From the NCBI GenBank assembly GCA_964372215.1, contig CAYJQC010000001.1, forward strand, positions 124,001-188,000: a stretch of 64,000 bases of DNA, written 5' to 3'. Origin of the DNA: DAIMFL01 sp964372215 (GTDB lineage: Bacteria > Pseudomonadota > Alphaproteobacteria > Dongiales > Dongiaceae). Positions 18,388-25,442 of this stretch are shown in pieces (the stretch's first letter is position 1; every line of letters starts with the position of its first letter). Position numbers and translations under genes: made by a program. Under the pieces are notes generated by a model. That model had not been told where the DNA came from and did no database searches. It was given only the letters and a program-made list of their open reading frames with translations.

Positions 18388-19205
18388 GCCGGATCGCCGC
18401 CGCGCCGGAGTGCGCCGGTCGTCATGCCGGCGGCGAACAGCGCGGCGGCGCAGACCACCACCGACGGGCCGGACGGCGTGTCGAAGGCGAGCGAGCCGGC
18501 GAGGCCGCCGGCCACGGCGAGGCTCCCGACCAGCGCGGCGAGCATCGCCATCTGCTCCGGCGTGCGGGCGAAGCGCCGCGCGGTGGCGGCGGGGATGATC
18601 AGCAGAGAGGTGATCAGCAGCACGCCGACGACCTTCATGGCGATGGCGACGGTGAGCGCCATCACCAGCATGAAGGCGAGGCGCACCGCGACCACCGGCA
18701 CGCCCTCGGCGCGCGCCAGCTCCTCGTGCACGGTCATCGCGAGCAGCGGGCGCCAGATCGCCGCCAGGATCGCCAGGGCGAGGGCGGCGCCGCCATAAAT
18801 CCAGGCGAGATCGGCGAGGCCGACCGCCAGGATGTCGCCGAACAGATAGCCCATCAGGTCGACCCGCAGCCCCCGCATGAAGGCGACCGCGACCAATCCG
18901 ATCGACAGGGCGCTGTGGGAGAGGATGCCGAGCAGGGTGTCGGCGGCCAGCACCTGCTGCCGCTGCAGCGCGACCAGCAGCAGGGCGAGTGCGACGCAGA
19001 CGGCTGCCACGCCGATCTGGAGGTCGATGCCGAGCAGGAAGCCGAGGGCGATGCCGAGCAGCGCGCTGTGTGCCAGGGTGTCGCCGAAATAGGCCATGCG
19101 GCGCCACACCACGAACGATCCGAGCGGCCCGGCGATCAGCGCCACGCCGATCCCGGCGGCAAGCGCCCGCCACAGGAACGCGCTCGACAGCAGCTCGGCG
19201 CTCAT
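18384..19205 (-). CDS. znuB: Zinc ABC transporter permease
   Basis: This 273-residue polytopic protein of the ABC-3 (ZnuB/MntB) family has about eight hydrophobic segments and the family's LGDTLAHSALLGIALG loop near the N-terminus. It overlaps znuC by 4 bp (ATGA), so translation is coupled. With ZnuC it would import zinc; the binding protein ZnuA is not in the window. Its stop codon overlaps that of the convergent CGNR gene. Confidence 0.88.
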   Translation of the reverse strand: MSAELLSSAFLWRALAAGIGVALIAGPLGSFVVWRRMAYFGDTLAHSALLGIALGFLLGIDLQIGVAAVCVALALLLVALQRQQVLAADTLLGILSHSALSIGLVAVAFMRGLRVDLMGYLFGDILAVGLADLAWIYGGAALALAILAAIWRPLLAMTVHEELARAEGVPVVAVRLAFMLVMALTVAIAMKVVGVLLITSLLIIPAATARRFARTPEQMAMLAALVGSLAVAGGLAGSLAFDTPSGPSVVVCAAALFAAGMTTGALRRGGDPA

Positions 19206-20059
19206 GATCGACGCTCGGACTCGTGATGGTGCGGATGGTCGTGCCGATGATCGTGCCCGTCGGCATGTGTGTGCGGCGGCGGCTCACCCACCACCTCGCC
19301 GGCCAGGCCGTGCTCGTGGTCGTGGTGGTGGGTGTAGACGGCGAGGTCGCCGGCCAGCGGGCCGAGCAGCGCGCGGTACTCCGGATGTGCGCTCACCGTC
19401 TCCGGGTGACCCTCGCAGCAGACGTGATGATTGAGACAGACCACCCGGTCGGTCGCCGCCATCACCAGATGGAGGTCGTGCGAAACCAGCAGCACGGCAC
19501 AGCCGTGACGCCGCCGGAGGTCGGCGATCAGGGCATAGAGCTCGGCCTGGCCGCCGACATCGACGCCGCGCACCGGCTCGTCGAGCACCATCAGGTCGGG
19601 ATGACGCAGCAGCGCGCGCGCGAGCAGCACGCGCTGGGTCTCGCCGCCCGACAGCGACTGCACCGGGCGGTCGATCAGGCGCGCGGCGCCGACCTCGGCA
19701 AGCGCCGTGGCGATGTCGCCGCCGCGCGACCCGCGGGCCAGCGACAGCAGCCGGCGCACCGTGATCGGCAGTCCGGGATCGATGCTGAGCTTCTGCGGGA
19801 CGTAGCCGACCACCATGCCGGGCCGGCGCCGCACGCGGCCCCGGGTCGGCGCGATCAGGCCGAGCACCAGGCGGACCAGCGTCGTCTTGCCGGCGCCGTT
19901 CGGTCCGATCAGCGTGACCAGCTCGCCAGGCGCGATCGCGAGGTCGATCTCGTGCAGGATCTCGACTTGGCCGGCGGCGAAGCAGACCCGCTCGACCCGG
20001 ATCAGCGGCGCCCCGGCGTCCGTCGCCTGCCGCCGGCGAGGCAGCGGTTCAACCGACAT
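19202..20059 (-). CDS. znuC: Zinc ABC transporter ATPase with histidine-rich tail
   Basis: This 285-residue ATPase carries Walker A (GPNGAGKTT, about residues 53-61), the signature LSGGETQR and Walker B LMVLDEP. The last 45 residues are strikingly rich in His, Asp and Glu (HTHADGHDHRHDHPHHHE), as in some zinc transporters, where such tails may bind or sense the metal. It overlaps zur by 11 bp and znuB by 4 bp, making a coupled zur-znuC-znuB operon. Confidence 0.88.
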   Translation of the reverse strand: MSVEPLPRRRQATDAGAPLIRVERVCFAAGQVEILHEIDLAIAPGELVTLIGPNGAGKTTLVRLVLGLIAPTRGRVRRRPGMVVGYVPQKLSIDPGLPITVRRLLSLARGSRGGDIATALAEVGAARLIDRPVQSLSGGETQRVLLARALLRHPDLMVLDEPVRGVDVGGQAELYALIADLRRRHGCAVLLVSHDLHLVMAATDRVVCLNHHVCCEGHPETVSAHPEYRALLGPLAGDLAVYTHHHDHEHGLAGEVVGEPPPHTHADGHDHRHDHPHHHESERRS

Positions 20060-20555
20060 GGGCGGCGTTGCAGGCCGGGCAGCGGCCCTGCAGTTCGACG
20101 GTCAGGCGTTCGACCGCGAATCCCTCATGCTCCGCGGAGCGGGCGATCGCCGCGTCGATCCGTGCGTCGTCGATCTCGGCGACGCCGCCGCAGCCGGTGC
20201 AGATCAGGAACTGGCTGTTGTGGCGGCGCTCCGGAATCGGACAGCCGATGAAGGCATTGAGCGATTCCAGGCGATGGATCAGGCCCTGGGCGAGCAGGAA
20301 GTCGAGGGCGCGGTAGACCGTCGGCGGCGCCGCGCTGCCGCGCTCGCGCTGCAGCTGCTCGAGCACCGTGTAGGCGCCGACCGGTTCATGGCTGCGCCAG
20401 ACCAGCTCGAGCACCCGACGCCGCAGCTCGGTCAGGCGGGCGTCGCGGCTGGCGCACAGCGCCGCCGCCTTGTCGAGGGCGTCGGCGATGCAGCGCCGGT
20501 GGTCGTGCCGGCCGGCGCCGAAGGCCAAGCCGACGCCGGTCGGATCTTCGTCCAT
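20049..20555 (-). CDS. zur: Zinc uptake regulator, Fur family
   Basis: This 168-residue Fur-family repressor has a winged helix (residues about 40-95, PPTVYRALDFLLAQGLIHRLES) and a dimerisation domain with the structural zinc cysteines CTGCGG and CPAC. The ATG at 20555 is chosen because AGGAG precedes it; the frame continues 82 codons upstream without a start context. With zinc bound it would repress this operon, and a palindrome 95 bp upstream is the likely operator. Being cotranscribed with znuCB makes Zur rather than Fur or Mur the best assignment. Confidence 0.87.
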   Translation of the reverse strand: MDEDPTGVGLAFGAGRHDHRRCIADALDKAAALCASRDARLTELRRRVLELVWRSHEPVGAYTVLEQLQRERGSAAPPTVYRALDFLLAQGLIHRLESLNAFIGCPIPERRHNSQFLICTGCGGVAEIDDARIDAAIARSAEHEGFAVERLTVELQGRCPACNAAHVG

Positions 20556-20649
20556 GGGAACTCCTGTCGGGCCGCGGGATGGAGCCTCGGCTTGGCTCCC
20601 GCCCGGAAACCATCCGATCCGGGCGGCGCTCGAAGCCGGAAATTGCCGA

Positions 20650-20661
20650 ATGTTATAACAT
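20650..20661. promoter_or_regulatory. Candidate Zur operator
   Basis: ATGTTATAACAT is a perfect 12-bp palindrome in otherwise GC-rich DNA and resembles Zur boxes (core GTTATA-type). It lies 95 bp upstream of zur. The transposon end begins 35 bp farther on, so the operator appears to be intact. Confidence 0.6.
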
Positions 20662-20695
20662 ATCGGAAATCGGAACTCCAGCCGGCCCCGCCGGG

Positions 20696-20717
20696 GGTAG
20701 TGTCTCACTTTGAAATC
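20696..20717 (+). repeat. Left terminal inverted repeat of the transposon
   Basis: The 22 bp begin GGTAGTGTCTCACTTT and end AAATC, and are identical to the reverse complement of 24640-24661. The flanking 8-bp direct repeat CCGCCGGG lies at 20688-20695. Confidence 0.88.
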
Positions 20718-20907
20718 GGGGGGCTGGGCATAATTCATGGGTCGTGCCGTCCGCCGAGCCGGGGCAAGCATCGAAAAACCGGCCTGAATCACTATATTCA
20801 TGACATCAGTCTGGCCATGTGGGAGTCTGCCTGGGTGACCGAGTCGGCGTGCCGCTCGTGACGGCGATGATCCTGGTGGCCAGTCTTAGCGCAGGGAGGC
20901 GAAAGTA

Positions 20908-21381
20908 ATGTACAGCGTTGCAGCTATCGCCGATGAGCTTCTTCGGATCGCCAAAGAGAGGGGCAAGGCGCTGACTCCGCTTCAACTCATGAAGCTGGTG
21001 TATATTGCTCATGGATGGAGTCTTGGGTTAGATCGGGGTGACTTATTCGCTAATCGAATTGAGGCCTGGAAGTATGGCCCGGTCATCCCTGATTTGTATC
21101 GCATCACGAAGAAGTACGGCAGAAATGAGATCCCGCTGAGCCTTGTCGGAGCCGGCCCATCTATGGTTGAACTCAGTACATCTGCATTTCTAAAGGACGT
21201 GTACGAGAAGTATGGTCATCTGTCTGGAGTCTCGCTGTCTCGGCTTACTCACTTGAGCGGCACTCCGTGGGACGTTATTTACAAAAGCGGGGAGTACAAT
21301 GCGGAAATCCCCGACGCGCTTATACGCGAGCATTACAAGAGGCTGTTGAATGAGCGAGCCAACAGTTCCGCCGCCGCCTGA
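20908..21381 (+). CDS. Panacea-domain (SocA-like, DUF4065) protein, probable antitoxin
   Basis: This 157-residue protein shows the Panacea/SocA pattern: IADELLRIAKERGKALTPLQLMKLVYIAHGW (residues about 7-37), then IEAWKYGPVIPDLYRI and LTHLSGTPWDVIY. Known members neutralise diverse toxins, including membrane-active ones, or act as proteolytic adaptors. A GGGAGG ribosome site precedes the ATG. The stop lies 32 bp inside the next gene, which encodes a small membrane protein; this tight overlap is the usual antitoxin-toxin arrangement. Antitoxin function is inferred. Confidence 0.75.
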   Translation: MYSVAAIADELLRIAKERGKALTPLQLMKLVYIAHGWSLGLDRGDLFANRIEAWKYGPVIPDLYRITKKYGRNEIPLSLVGAGPSMVELSTSAFLKDVYEKYGHLSGVSLSRLTHLSGTPWDVIYKSGEYNAEIPDALIREHYKRLLNERANSSAAA

Positions 21382-21721
21382 AGGGGCGGCGGACGCCCCT
21401 TCATGGGCAGAAGATACAGCAGCCAAGCAAGAAGAAAAATTCTGGAGCAAGGAAGACGCGCTACGGGGTCTACAGATAGACAATGATATAATTTGGACCC
21501 GAGTATTCGGGTGGATTGTTGCTTTCTTAATGATTTTTTTTACGTCGCTGTTTGTTGTGTCTCTCGGCTCCTGGTTCATTCATTACACGACGTCCTGGTG
21601 TTGGCTCAGCCCAGACCAATTATCAAAAATTCAGTCCATTGTGTTCAGCGGCCTTATCGGCGCCGTGGTTTCTTCGTACGCACAAAAGCATATGGCAATG
21701 CGCGCTAAGCGTCCTGAGTAA
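21350..21721 (+). CDS. Small two-span membrane protein, candidate toxin partner
   Basis: This 123-residue protein is not recognised. It has a hydrophilic, acidic N-terminus (residues 1-50), a long hydrophobic segment at about 52-78 (FGWIVAFLMIFFTSLFVV), a second at about 95-111 and a short basic tail (KHMAMRAKRPE). It starts 32 bp inside the Panacea gene, so the pair is translationally coupled. Panacea antitoxins are known to pair with small membrane proteins, which makes a membrane toxin plausible, although the length and soluble N-terminus are longer than for minimal pore-forming toxins. Confidence 0.6.
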   Translation: MSEPTVPPPPEGAADAPSWAEDTAAKQEEKFWSKEDALRGLQIDNDIIWTRVFGWIVAFLMIFFTSLFVVSLGSWFIHYTTSWCWLSPDQLSKIQSIVFSGLIGAVVSSYAQKHMAMRAKRPE

Positions 21722-21743
21722 AACTCTCGCAACTGGCGCCCGA

Positions 21744-22625
21744 TCAGATGGGCCGCCTCATGTATGCGCCGCGCGGACCAGGCTTCGGGGCGCGCGCGTC
21801 GATCAGCGAAACAATCCACTCCATATCCCGCATGGTATCGCTGATCCCCGCCGCCATAGCCGGGGTCATCCGCAGCGTCTTGTGCATCCGACAGAAGTTG
21901 TAGAACACGAAGTACAGCGACAGCGCGTGAACGTGGGCCTGGAACTTCTTGCTGAAAGCGTTGGTCAGTCGGGTAAAGCGGCGGTTCTGCATTCGGATCG
22001 ACAGGTTCGCCCGCTCGACGTAGGACGTTGAAATGTGCCCCTGGTCGGGATTGCCCTCGACCACGTTCTTTCGCGCCCCGATGCAGACCGGCGGGCTATA
22101 GCGGCCCTGCTTGGCGGCGGGGTCGGTCCGATACACCTTCTCCAAGGTCGCGTAGTCGGCTCCCGCGCCAAAGGCTTCCTCAATCGCCCGGAGATAGGCG
22201 CCATGGCCGTCCGTCGTGATCTGGACGCGCTCTGAGGCGATCCGGCTGCGGAGATCGTCGGCAAGGATCAGAGCGCTTTCGCCCGAGCGGTCGCCAACGA
22301 AGTAGGAGACGATCAGCTTGCTATCGGCGTCCAGCGCCGTCCAGGTCCAGACATCCCCCGCGCCCTCGGGCGCCGCCTTGGCCATCGCGACGTTACGCTG
22401 CTTCGTATAGCAAAACGACCAAATCTCATCGCACTGGACCCGCTTCGCCTCGACGCCCCGAACCGCTTCATCGTGATAGGCGGCACACGCTTCCCCGGCA
22501 TCTGCCAGCAGCTTTGAGACGGTGTTGATCGAAACGTCGGCCACGCGGGAGATCGACCGCATGGACGATCCCTCACAGAGCATGGAGAGGATTTGGACGC
22601 GCTTTTGAAGGGGCAGCTTGTTCAT
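21744..22625 (-). CDS. IS1-family-like transposase
   Basis: This 293-residue transposase would move the element. The start MNKLPLQKR (22625) matches relatives better than the upstream ATG at 22637. An N-terminal helix-turn-helix (SMRSISRVADVSINTVSKLL, 21-40) is followed by a DDE-type catalytic core: D66 in QCDEIWSF, D139 in TTDGHGAY and E204 in SYVERANL. The frame is complete with no programmed frameshift. It is encoded opposite to the passengers and lies between the two putative toxin-antitoxin modules. Confidence 0.85.
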   Translation of the reverse strand: MNKLPLQKRVQILSMLCEGSSMRSISRVADVSINTVSKLLADAGEACAAYHDEAVRGVEAKRVQCDEIWSFCYTKQRNVAMAKAAPEGAGDVWTWTALDADSKLIVSYFVGDRSGESALILADDLRSRIASERVQITTDGHGAYLRAIEEAFGAGADYATLEKVYRTDPAAKQGRYSPPVCIGARKNVVEGNPDQGHISTSYVERANLSIRMQNRRFTRLTNAFSKKFQAHVHALSLYFVFYNFCRMHKTLRMTPAMAAGISDTMRDMEWIVSLIDARAPKPGPRGAYMRRPI

Positions 22626-22710
22626 GGCTCTGAGCATACCTCAGCCATGATCAAATGCAAGCATTTTATTTCAGTTTGCGTATTCGCGCAATCATGCCAT
22701 ACTGCCCGCC

Positions 22711-23859
22711 ATGACCACAGAAGACGAAGCCTTTCGCGCTCCCGGACAGCTCATCCAAGCTCTTCTCGAAGAGCGTCGCTGGACCCAGCGCACGCTTGCC
22801 ATTGTCCTTGGGTGCAGCGAGACGACGATTACGCGGATTGTCGGGAACAAGCAGCCCATCGATGCGAGATGGGCACTGATGCTGGAGGAGGTTTTCCGCG
22901 TACCTGCTGAGCGGTTTCTGGCCCTTCAAAGGAGTCTGGAATTGGCTCAGGCGCGGCTCGTACTACAGCCCGACCCGCATCGCGCCAATCGGGCGCTCCT
23001 TTACGGGGATCTTCCCGTAGCCGATATGATCAAGCGTGGCTGGATTTCGGCCGACAGTATCCGAGATACGAAGAACGTTCAAACAGGTCTGATGCGGTTC
23101 TTCGGCGTCAATCGCCTTGAAGACATTGAGATACTTCCGCACGCAGCCAAGAAGAGGACCGCAGTCAGTACAGAGGTTACACCAGCACAGTTGGCGTGGC
23201 TTTACCGAGTCAAGAAAATTGCCGGCGACATGCTGGCTGGAAAGTATTCACCGCAGGCGGTGAAGGCCGTCCTGCCAAAGCTGCGCGCGCTCGCAGTATC
23301 CCCCGAAGGCGCCGCGAAAGTGCCGCGTCTCATGATGGAATGCGGCATTAGATTTGTGCTTGTGGAGTCGCTGCCGGGCGCGAAGATCGACGGCGTTTGC
23401 TTTTGGTTGAACGATCGCTCGCCCGTGATCGGCATGTCTCTCCGTTTTGATCGGATCGACAATTTTTGGTTCGTTCTTCGGCACGAACTTGAACATGTAA
23501 TTCGGCTTCACGGCCAAGCGACAGCAATGCTGGACGCTGAGCTAGAAGGAGATCGTGCCGGCACTGGCTCCGACATCGCGGTCGAAGAGCGAGTAGCCAA
23601 TGAGGCGGCTCAGGATTTCTGTATTCCGGCCGCACAGCTTGAAGCATTTATCGCTCGCAAAGCTCCGTTCTTCTCCGAGCGCGACCTGATCGGATTTGCG
23701 CGGATTCTGAAAGTTCACCCCGGCATCTTGGCCGGGCAGCTTCAAAGAAGAACGGGTCGGTACGATCGATTCCGCGATCATCTCGCCAAGGTCCGCGAGA
23801 TAATTTCCCCTAATGCGATTAGAGATGGGTGGGGAGACGTTGCCCCCGTTGATCTATGA
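22711..23859 (+). CDS. XRE-type HTH fused to ImmA/IrrE metallopeptidase
   Basis: This 382-residue protein joins an XRE helix-turn-helix (residues about 12-60, WTQRTLAIVLGCSETTITRI) to a C-terminal ImmA/IrrE domain with the zinc motif HELEH at 258-262. Proteins of this design act as HigA-like antitoxins or protease-type regulators that cleave repressors on stress. The transposase diverges 85 bp upstream, so the gap can hold both promoters, and the HTH could regulate the element. The 160-residue gene 13 bp downstream is the likely partner. Confidence 0.75.
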   Translation: MTTEDEAFRAPGQLIQALLEERRWTQRTLAIVLGCSETTITRIVGNKQPIDARWALMLEEVFRVPAERFLALQRSLELAQARLVLQPDPHRANRALLYGDLPVADMIKRGWISADSIRDTKNVQTGLMRFFGVNRLEDIEILPHAAKKRTAVSTEVTPAQLAWLYRVKKIAGDMLAGKYSPQAVKAVLPKLRALAVSPEGAAKVPRLMMECGIRFVLVESLPGAKIDGVCFWLNDRSPVIGMSLRFDRIDNFWFVLRHELEHVIRLHGQATAMLDAELEGDRAGTGSDIAVEERVANEAAQDFCIPAAQLEAFIARKAPFFSERDLIGFARILKVHPGILAGQLQRRTGRYDRFRDHLAKVREIISPNAIRDGWGDVAPVDL

Positions 23860-23872
23860 AAGGAACCATTAA

Positions 23873-24355
23873 ATGAGCAAGAGGCAAGAGCGCCAGCGCT
23901 TCATCCGGTACTACAGGGAGAAGACCGGAGAAACTGAGATCGATATGCACAAGGTTGCGGAGTACGCAAAGAAAATGGGCTGGAAGATGCCCAAACCGAT
24001 GTCGGAAGTGGATTTGCTGGCTAAGCGGTTCGCGGATGACGCGCAGGCGGAGCGAAAATACGATGAAAAGACCGGAAGGCCGTACCGGGTGTATCACGCG
24101 ATCCCGGTTAATAGCGGGCAGCTCAACCTGTTCGTCTACGTTGACATTGACGAAGCCAACCGACCTCAGATGTGGAAATCAGCCGTCCATCGTCGGGAAC
24201 AGATGGTTAGTGATGGCTATCAGCTAACTCTCGATCTTGACCACTGGAATCGGATTAACGAGAAGGAAGAGCCTATCTCGTTGCCGATGGACCTCACCCT
24301 GGATGTCGAAATCCGCAAGGCGGCGGCGGATGATGACGAGCCGGAGGCGGCTTAA
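23873..24355 (+). CDS. Hypothetical protein downstream of the XRE-ImmA gene
   Basis: This 160-residue protein is not recognised. It is hydrophilic, rich in Lys, Arg, Glu and Asp, with a basic helical N-terminus (MSKRQERQRFIRYYREKTG), a central beta-rich stretch (YRVYHAIPVNSGQLNLFVYVD) and an acidic tail. AAAGGA lies near its start, and it follows the XRE-ImmA gene by 13 bp, so the two are an operon. It may be the effector half of a toxin-antitoxin or stress module. The stop overlaps the convergent 24352 gene by 4 bp. Confidence 0.6.
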   Translation: MSKRQERQRFIRYYREKTGETEIDMHKVAEYAKKMGWKMPKPMSEVDLLAKRFADDAQAERKYDEKTGRPYRVYHAIPVNSGQLNLFVYVDIDEANRPQMWKSAVHRREQMVSDGYQLTLDLDHWNRINEKEEPISLPMDLTLDVEIRKAAADDDEPEAA

Positions 24356-24564
24356 GACTTTTTCCAGCGCGCGTCCGCTGCAGTTTTAGCGATTTCGGCG
24401 CGCTGTTTTGGCGTAAGCGCCTTGGCTCGCGCCTTCCCGCCCTTCGCGCGATTAGGAGCATTCCCGCAGGAATCCTCGATCTCGCCCGTGGCGATCTTGG
24501 CGACCATGATGGCGGCGCCGATCACATCGGCGGGGCGTTTCTGTCCCTTCGGTCCCTTAGGCAT
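24352..24564 (-). CDS. Small basic hypothetical protein of the transposon
   Basis: This 70-residue protein starts at MPKGPKGQKRPADVIG (24564). It is rich in Lys, Arg and Ala and ends in a helical KALTPKQRAEIAKTAADARWKK tail. Short proteins of this look are widespread in alphaproteobacteria, often near mobile DNA. A nucleic-acid-binding role is possible because of the charge, but there is no direct evidence. It converges with the 160-residue gene and lies 75 bp from the right terminal repeat. Confidence 0.5.
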   Translation of the reverse strand: MPKGPKGQKRPADVIGAAIMVAKIATGEIEDSCGNAPNRAKGGKARAKALTPKQRAEIAKTAADARWKKS

Positions 24565-24639
24565 GCTCACTCCGGTCAATGCTTTCCGCTAAGCATATAG
24601 GAGCCGGGACCGGCGGGCGACAGGGCGTCAAGGGCCTTT

Positions 24640-24661
24640 GATTTCAAAGTGAGACACTACC
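24640..24661 (-). repeat. Right terminal inverted repeat of the transposon
   Basis: Exact 22-bp inverted copy of 20696-20717, ending GAGACACTACC on the plus strand. The second copy of the 8-bp direct repeat follows at 24662-24669. Confidence 0.88.
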
Positions 24662-24669
24662 CCGCCGGG

Positions 24670-24917
24670 GCTCGAACGCCCAACTCGGCCCGCCGGGCGG
24701 CGCCGGGCGGCCATGTCCGGCCGGAGGAATGGCGGGATCGCAATGGCGCCGGCGCGGGACAGTTCGGCGGCCGGCGCGGCCCTGGCGGCCCGTTCCGGGC
24801 CGGAACTATCCCAAGGGATAGGCCGTTACCCCGGTTCCTATGCGGAGGCGTGCTTTCGTTTGGCGGCGGCTCGGCCAAAATGATGCTCGTGAAAACGCGC
24901 TGAAGGACTTGGCCGTC
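24670..24917. other. Intergenic DNA with the palindrome CTATCCC-AA-GGGATAG
   Basis: GC-rich DNA right of the transposon. The only clear structure is the inverted repeat at 24806-24821, 97 bp before the next gene, possibly an operator. No gene was recognised here. Confidence 0.35.
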
Positions 24918-25268
24918 ATGAACGATCCCATCCTCGACCACGCCCAGGAATACTACCGCTTGCGGGCTCTGCGGGAGGACCTCCTGTTCGACGACCAGAT
25001 CTCGGTCGACGACGAAGAGCTGTTCGTCGACGCGCGTCAAGCTCTCGAACTCAGGCTTCTGCTCGCCGAGCGCCGCATGGTGACGACGCGACCGGAATCG
25101 CTGAAGGGGCTCGAGGTTCTACTCACCTACGCGCTTCAGAACGCTGAAGCGGGCGAGGTCTCCGAGGCGCTGAAGACGGCCCTCGAATGCGTCTCGGAGT
25201 GCTGCGTCGGCGGGCGGTGGGCCAATCCCACCCCCGCCGGCGACAGCCCCTCGGTGCTGCTCCAATGA
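24918..25268 (+). CDS. Small hypothetical protein, first of a coupled pair
   Basis: This 116-residue protein is not recognised. The ATG at 24918 (MNDPILDHAQEYYRL) is preferred over an upstream start at 24840 whose residues look like shadow. It is acidic and predicted largely helical (LFVDARQALELRLLLAERRMV), without membrane segments. Its stop overlaps the start of the next gene by 4 bp (ATGA), so the two are translationally coupled. Confidence 0.5.
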   Translation: MNDPILDHAQEYYRLRALREDLLFDDQISVDDEELFVDARQALELRLLLAERRMVTTRPESLKGLEVLLTYALQNAEAGEVSEALKTALECVSECCVGGRWANPTPAGDSPSVLLQ

Positions 25269-25417
25269 ACACCTCTGCCGTGCAAGCGCTGCGCCTCCTG
25301 GAACAGGCCCTGGGGCATCGCGAGCTTTCCTCGCGGCAGCGTCAGGAACTGCAGCCGATGTTCGAGCTGTTGGCCGACCGTCTGGCGCAGCAGGCCGGCG
25401 ACCGCACGGGCTCCTGA
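25265..25417 (+). CDS. 50-residue helical hypothetical protein
   Basis: The start at 25265 overlaps the preceding stop (ATGA). The sequence MNTSAVQALRLLEQALGHRE and the following LQPMFELLADRLAQQ are amphipathic helices. It is not recognised. It is supported mainly by coupling with the upstream gene and clean convergence with phr, 25 bp away. Confidence 0.4.
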   Translation: MNTSAVQALRLLEQALGHRELSSRQRQELQPMFELLADRLAQQAGDRTGS

Positions 25418-25442
25418 ACCGTATCGGCCGCCGAGCGCTTGC

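Larger units (their letters stand above)
20696..24661. mobile_element. IS1-family-like transposon with passenger genes, 3,966 bp
   Basis: Perfect 22-bp terminal inverted repeats (20696-20717 and 24640-24661, starting GGTAGTGTCTCAC) enclose six genes on an island that is visibly AT-richer than the flanks. An 8-bp direct repeat CCGCCGGG at 20688-20695 and 24662-24669 fits the 8-9 bp target duplications of IS1-type elements, whose ends begin GG. Transposase is on the minus strand near the centre. Passengers are a Panacea-domain protein, a small membrane protein, an XRE-ImmA protein, a 160-residue unknown and a 70-residue basic protein. All boundaries look intact, suggesting recent insertion. Confidence 0.88.

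Noticed and set aside
20696..24661. Composite transposon made of two insertion sequences
   Set aside because: Only one transposase and one pair of terminal repeats are present, so it is a single element with passengers.
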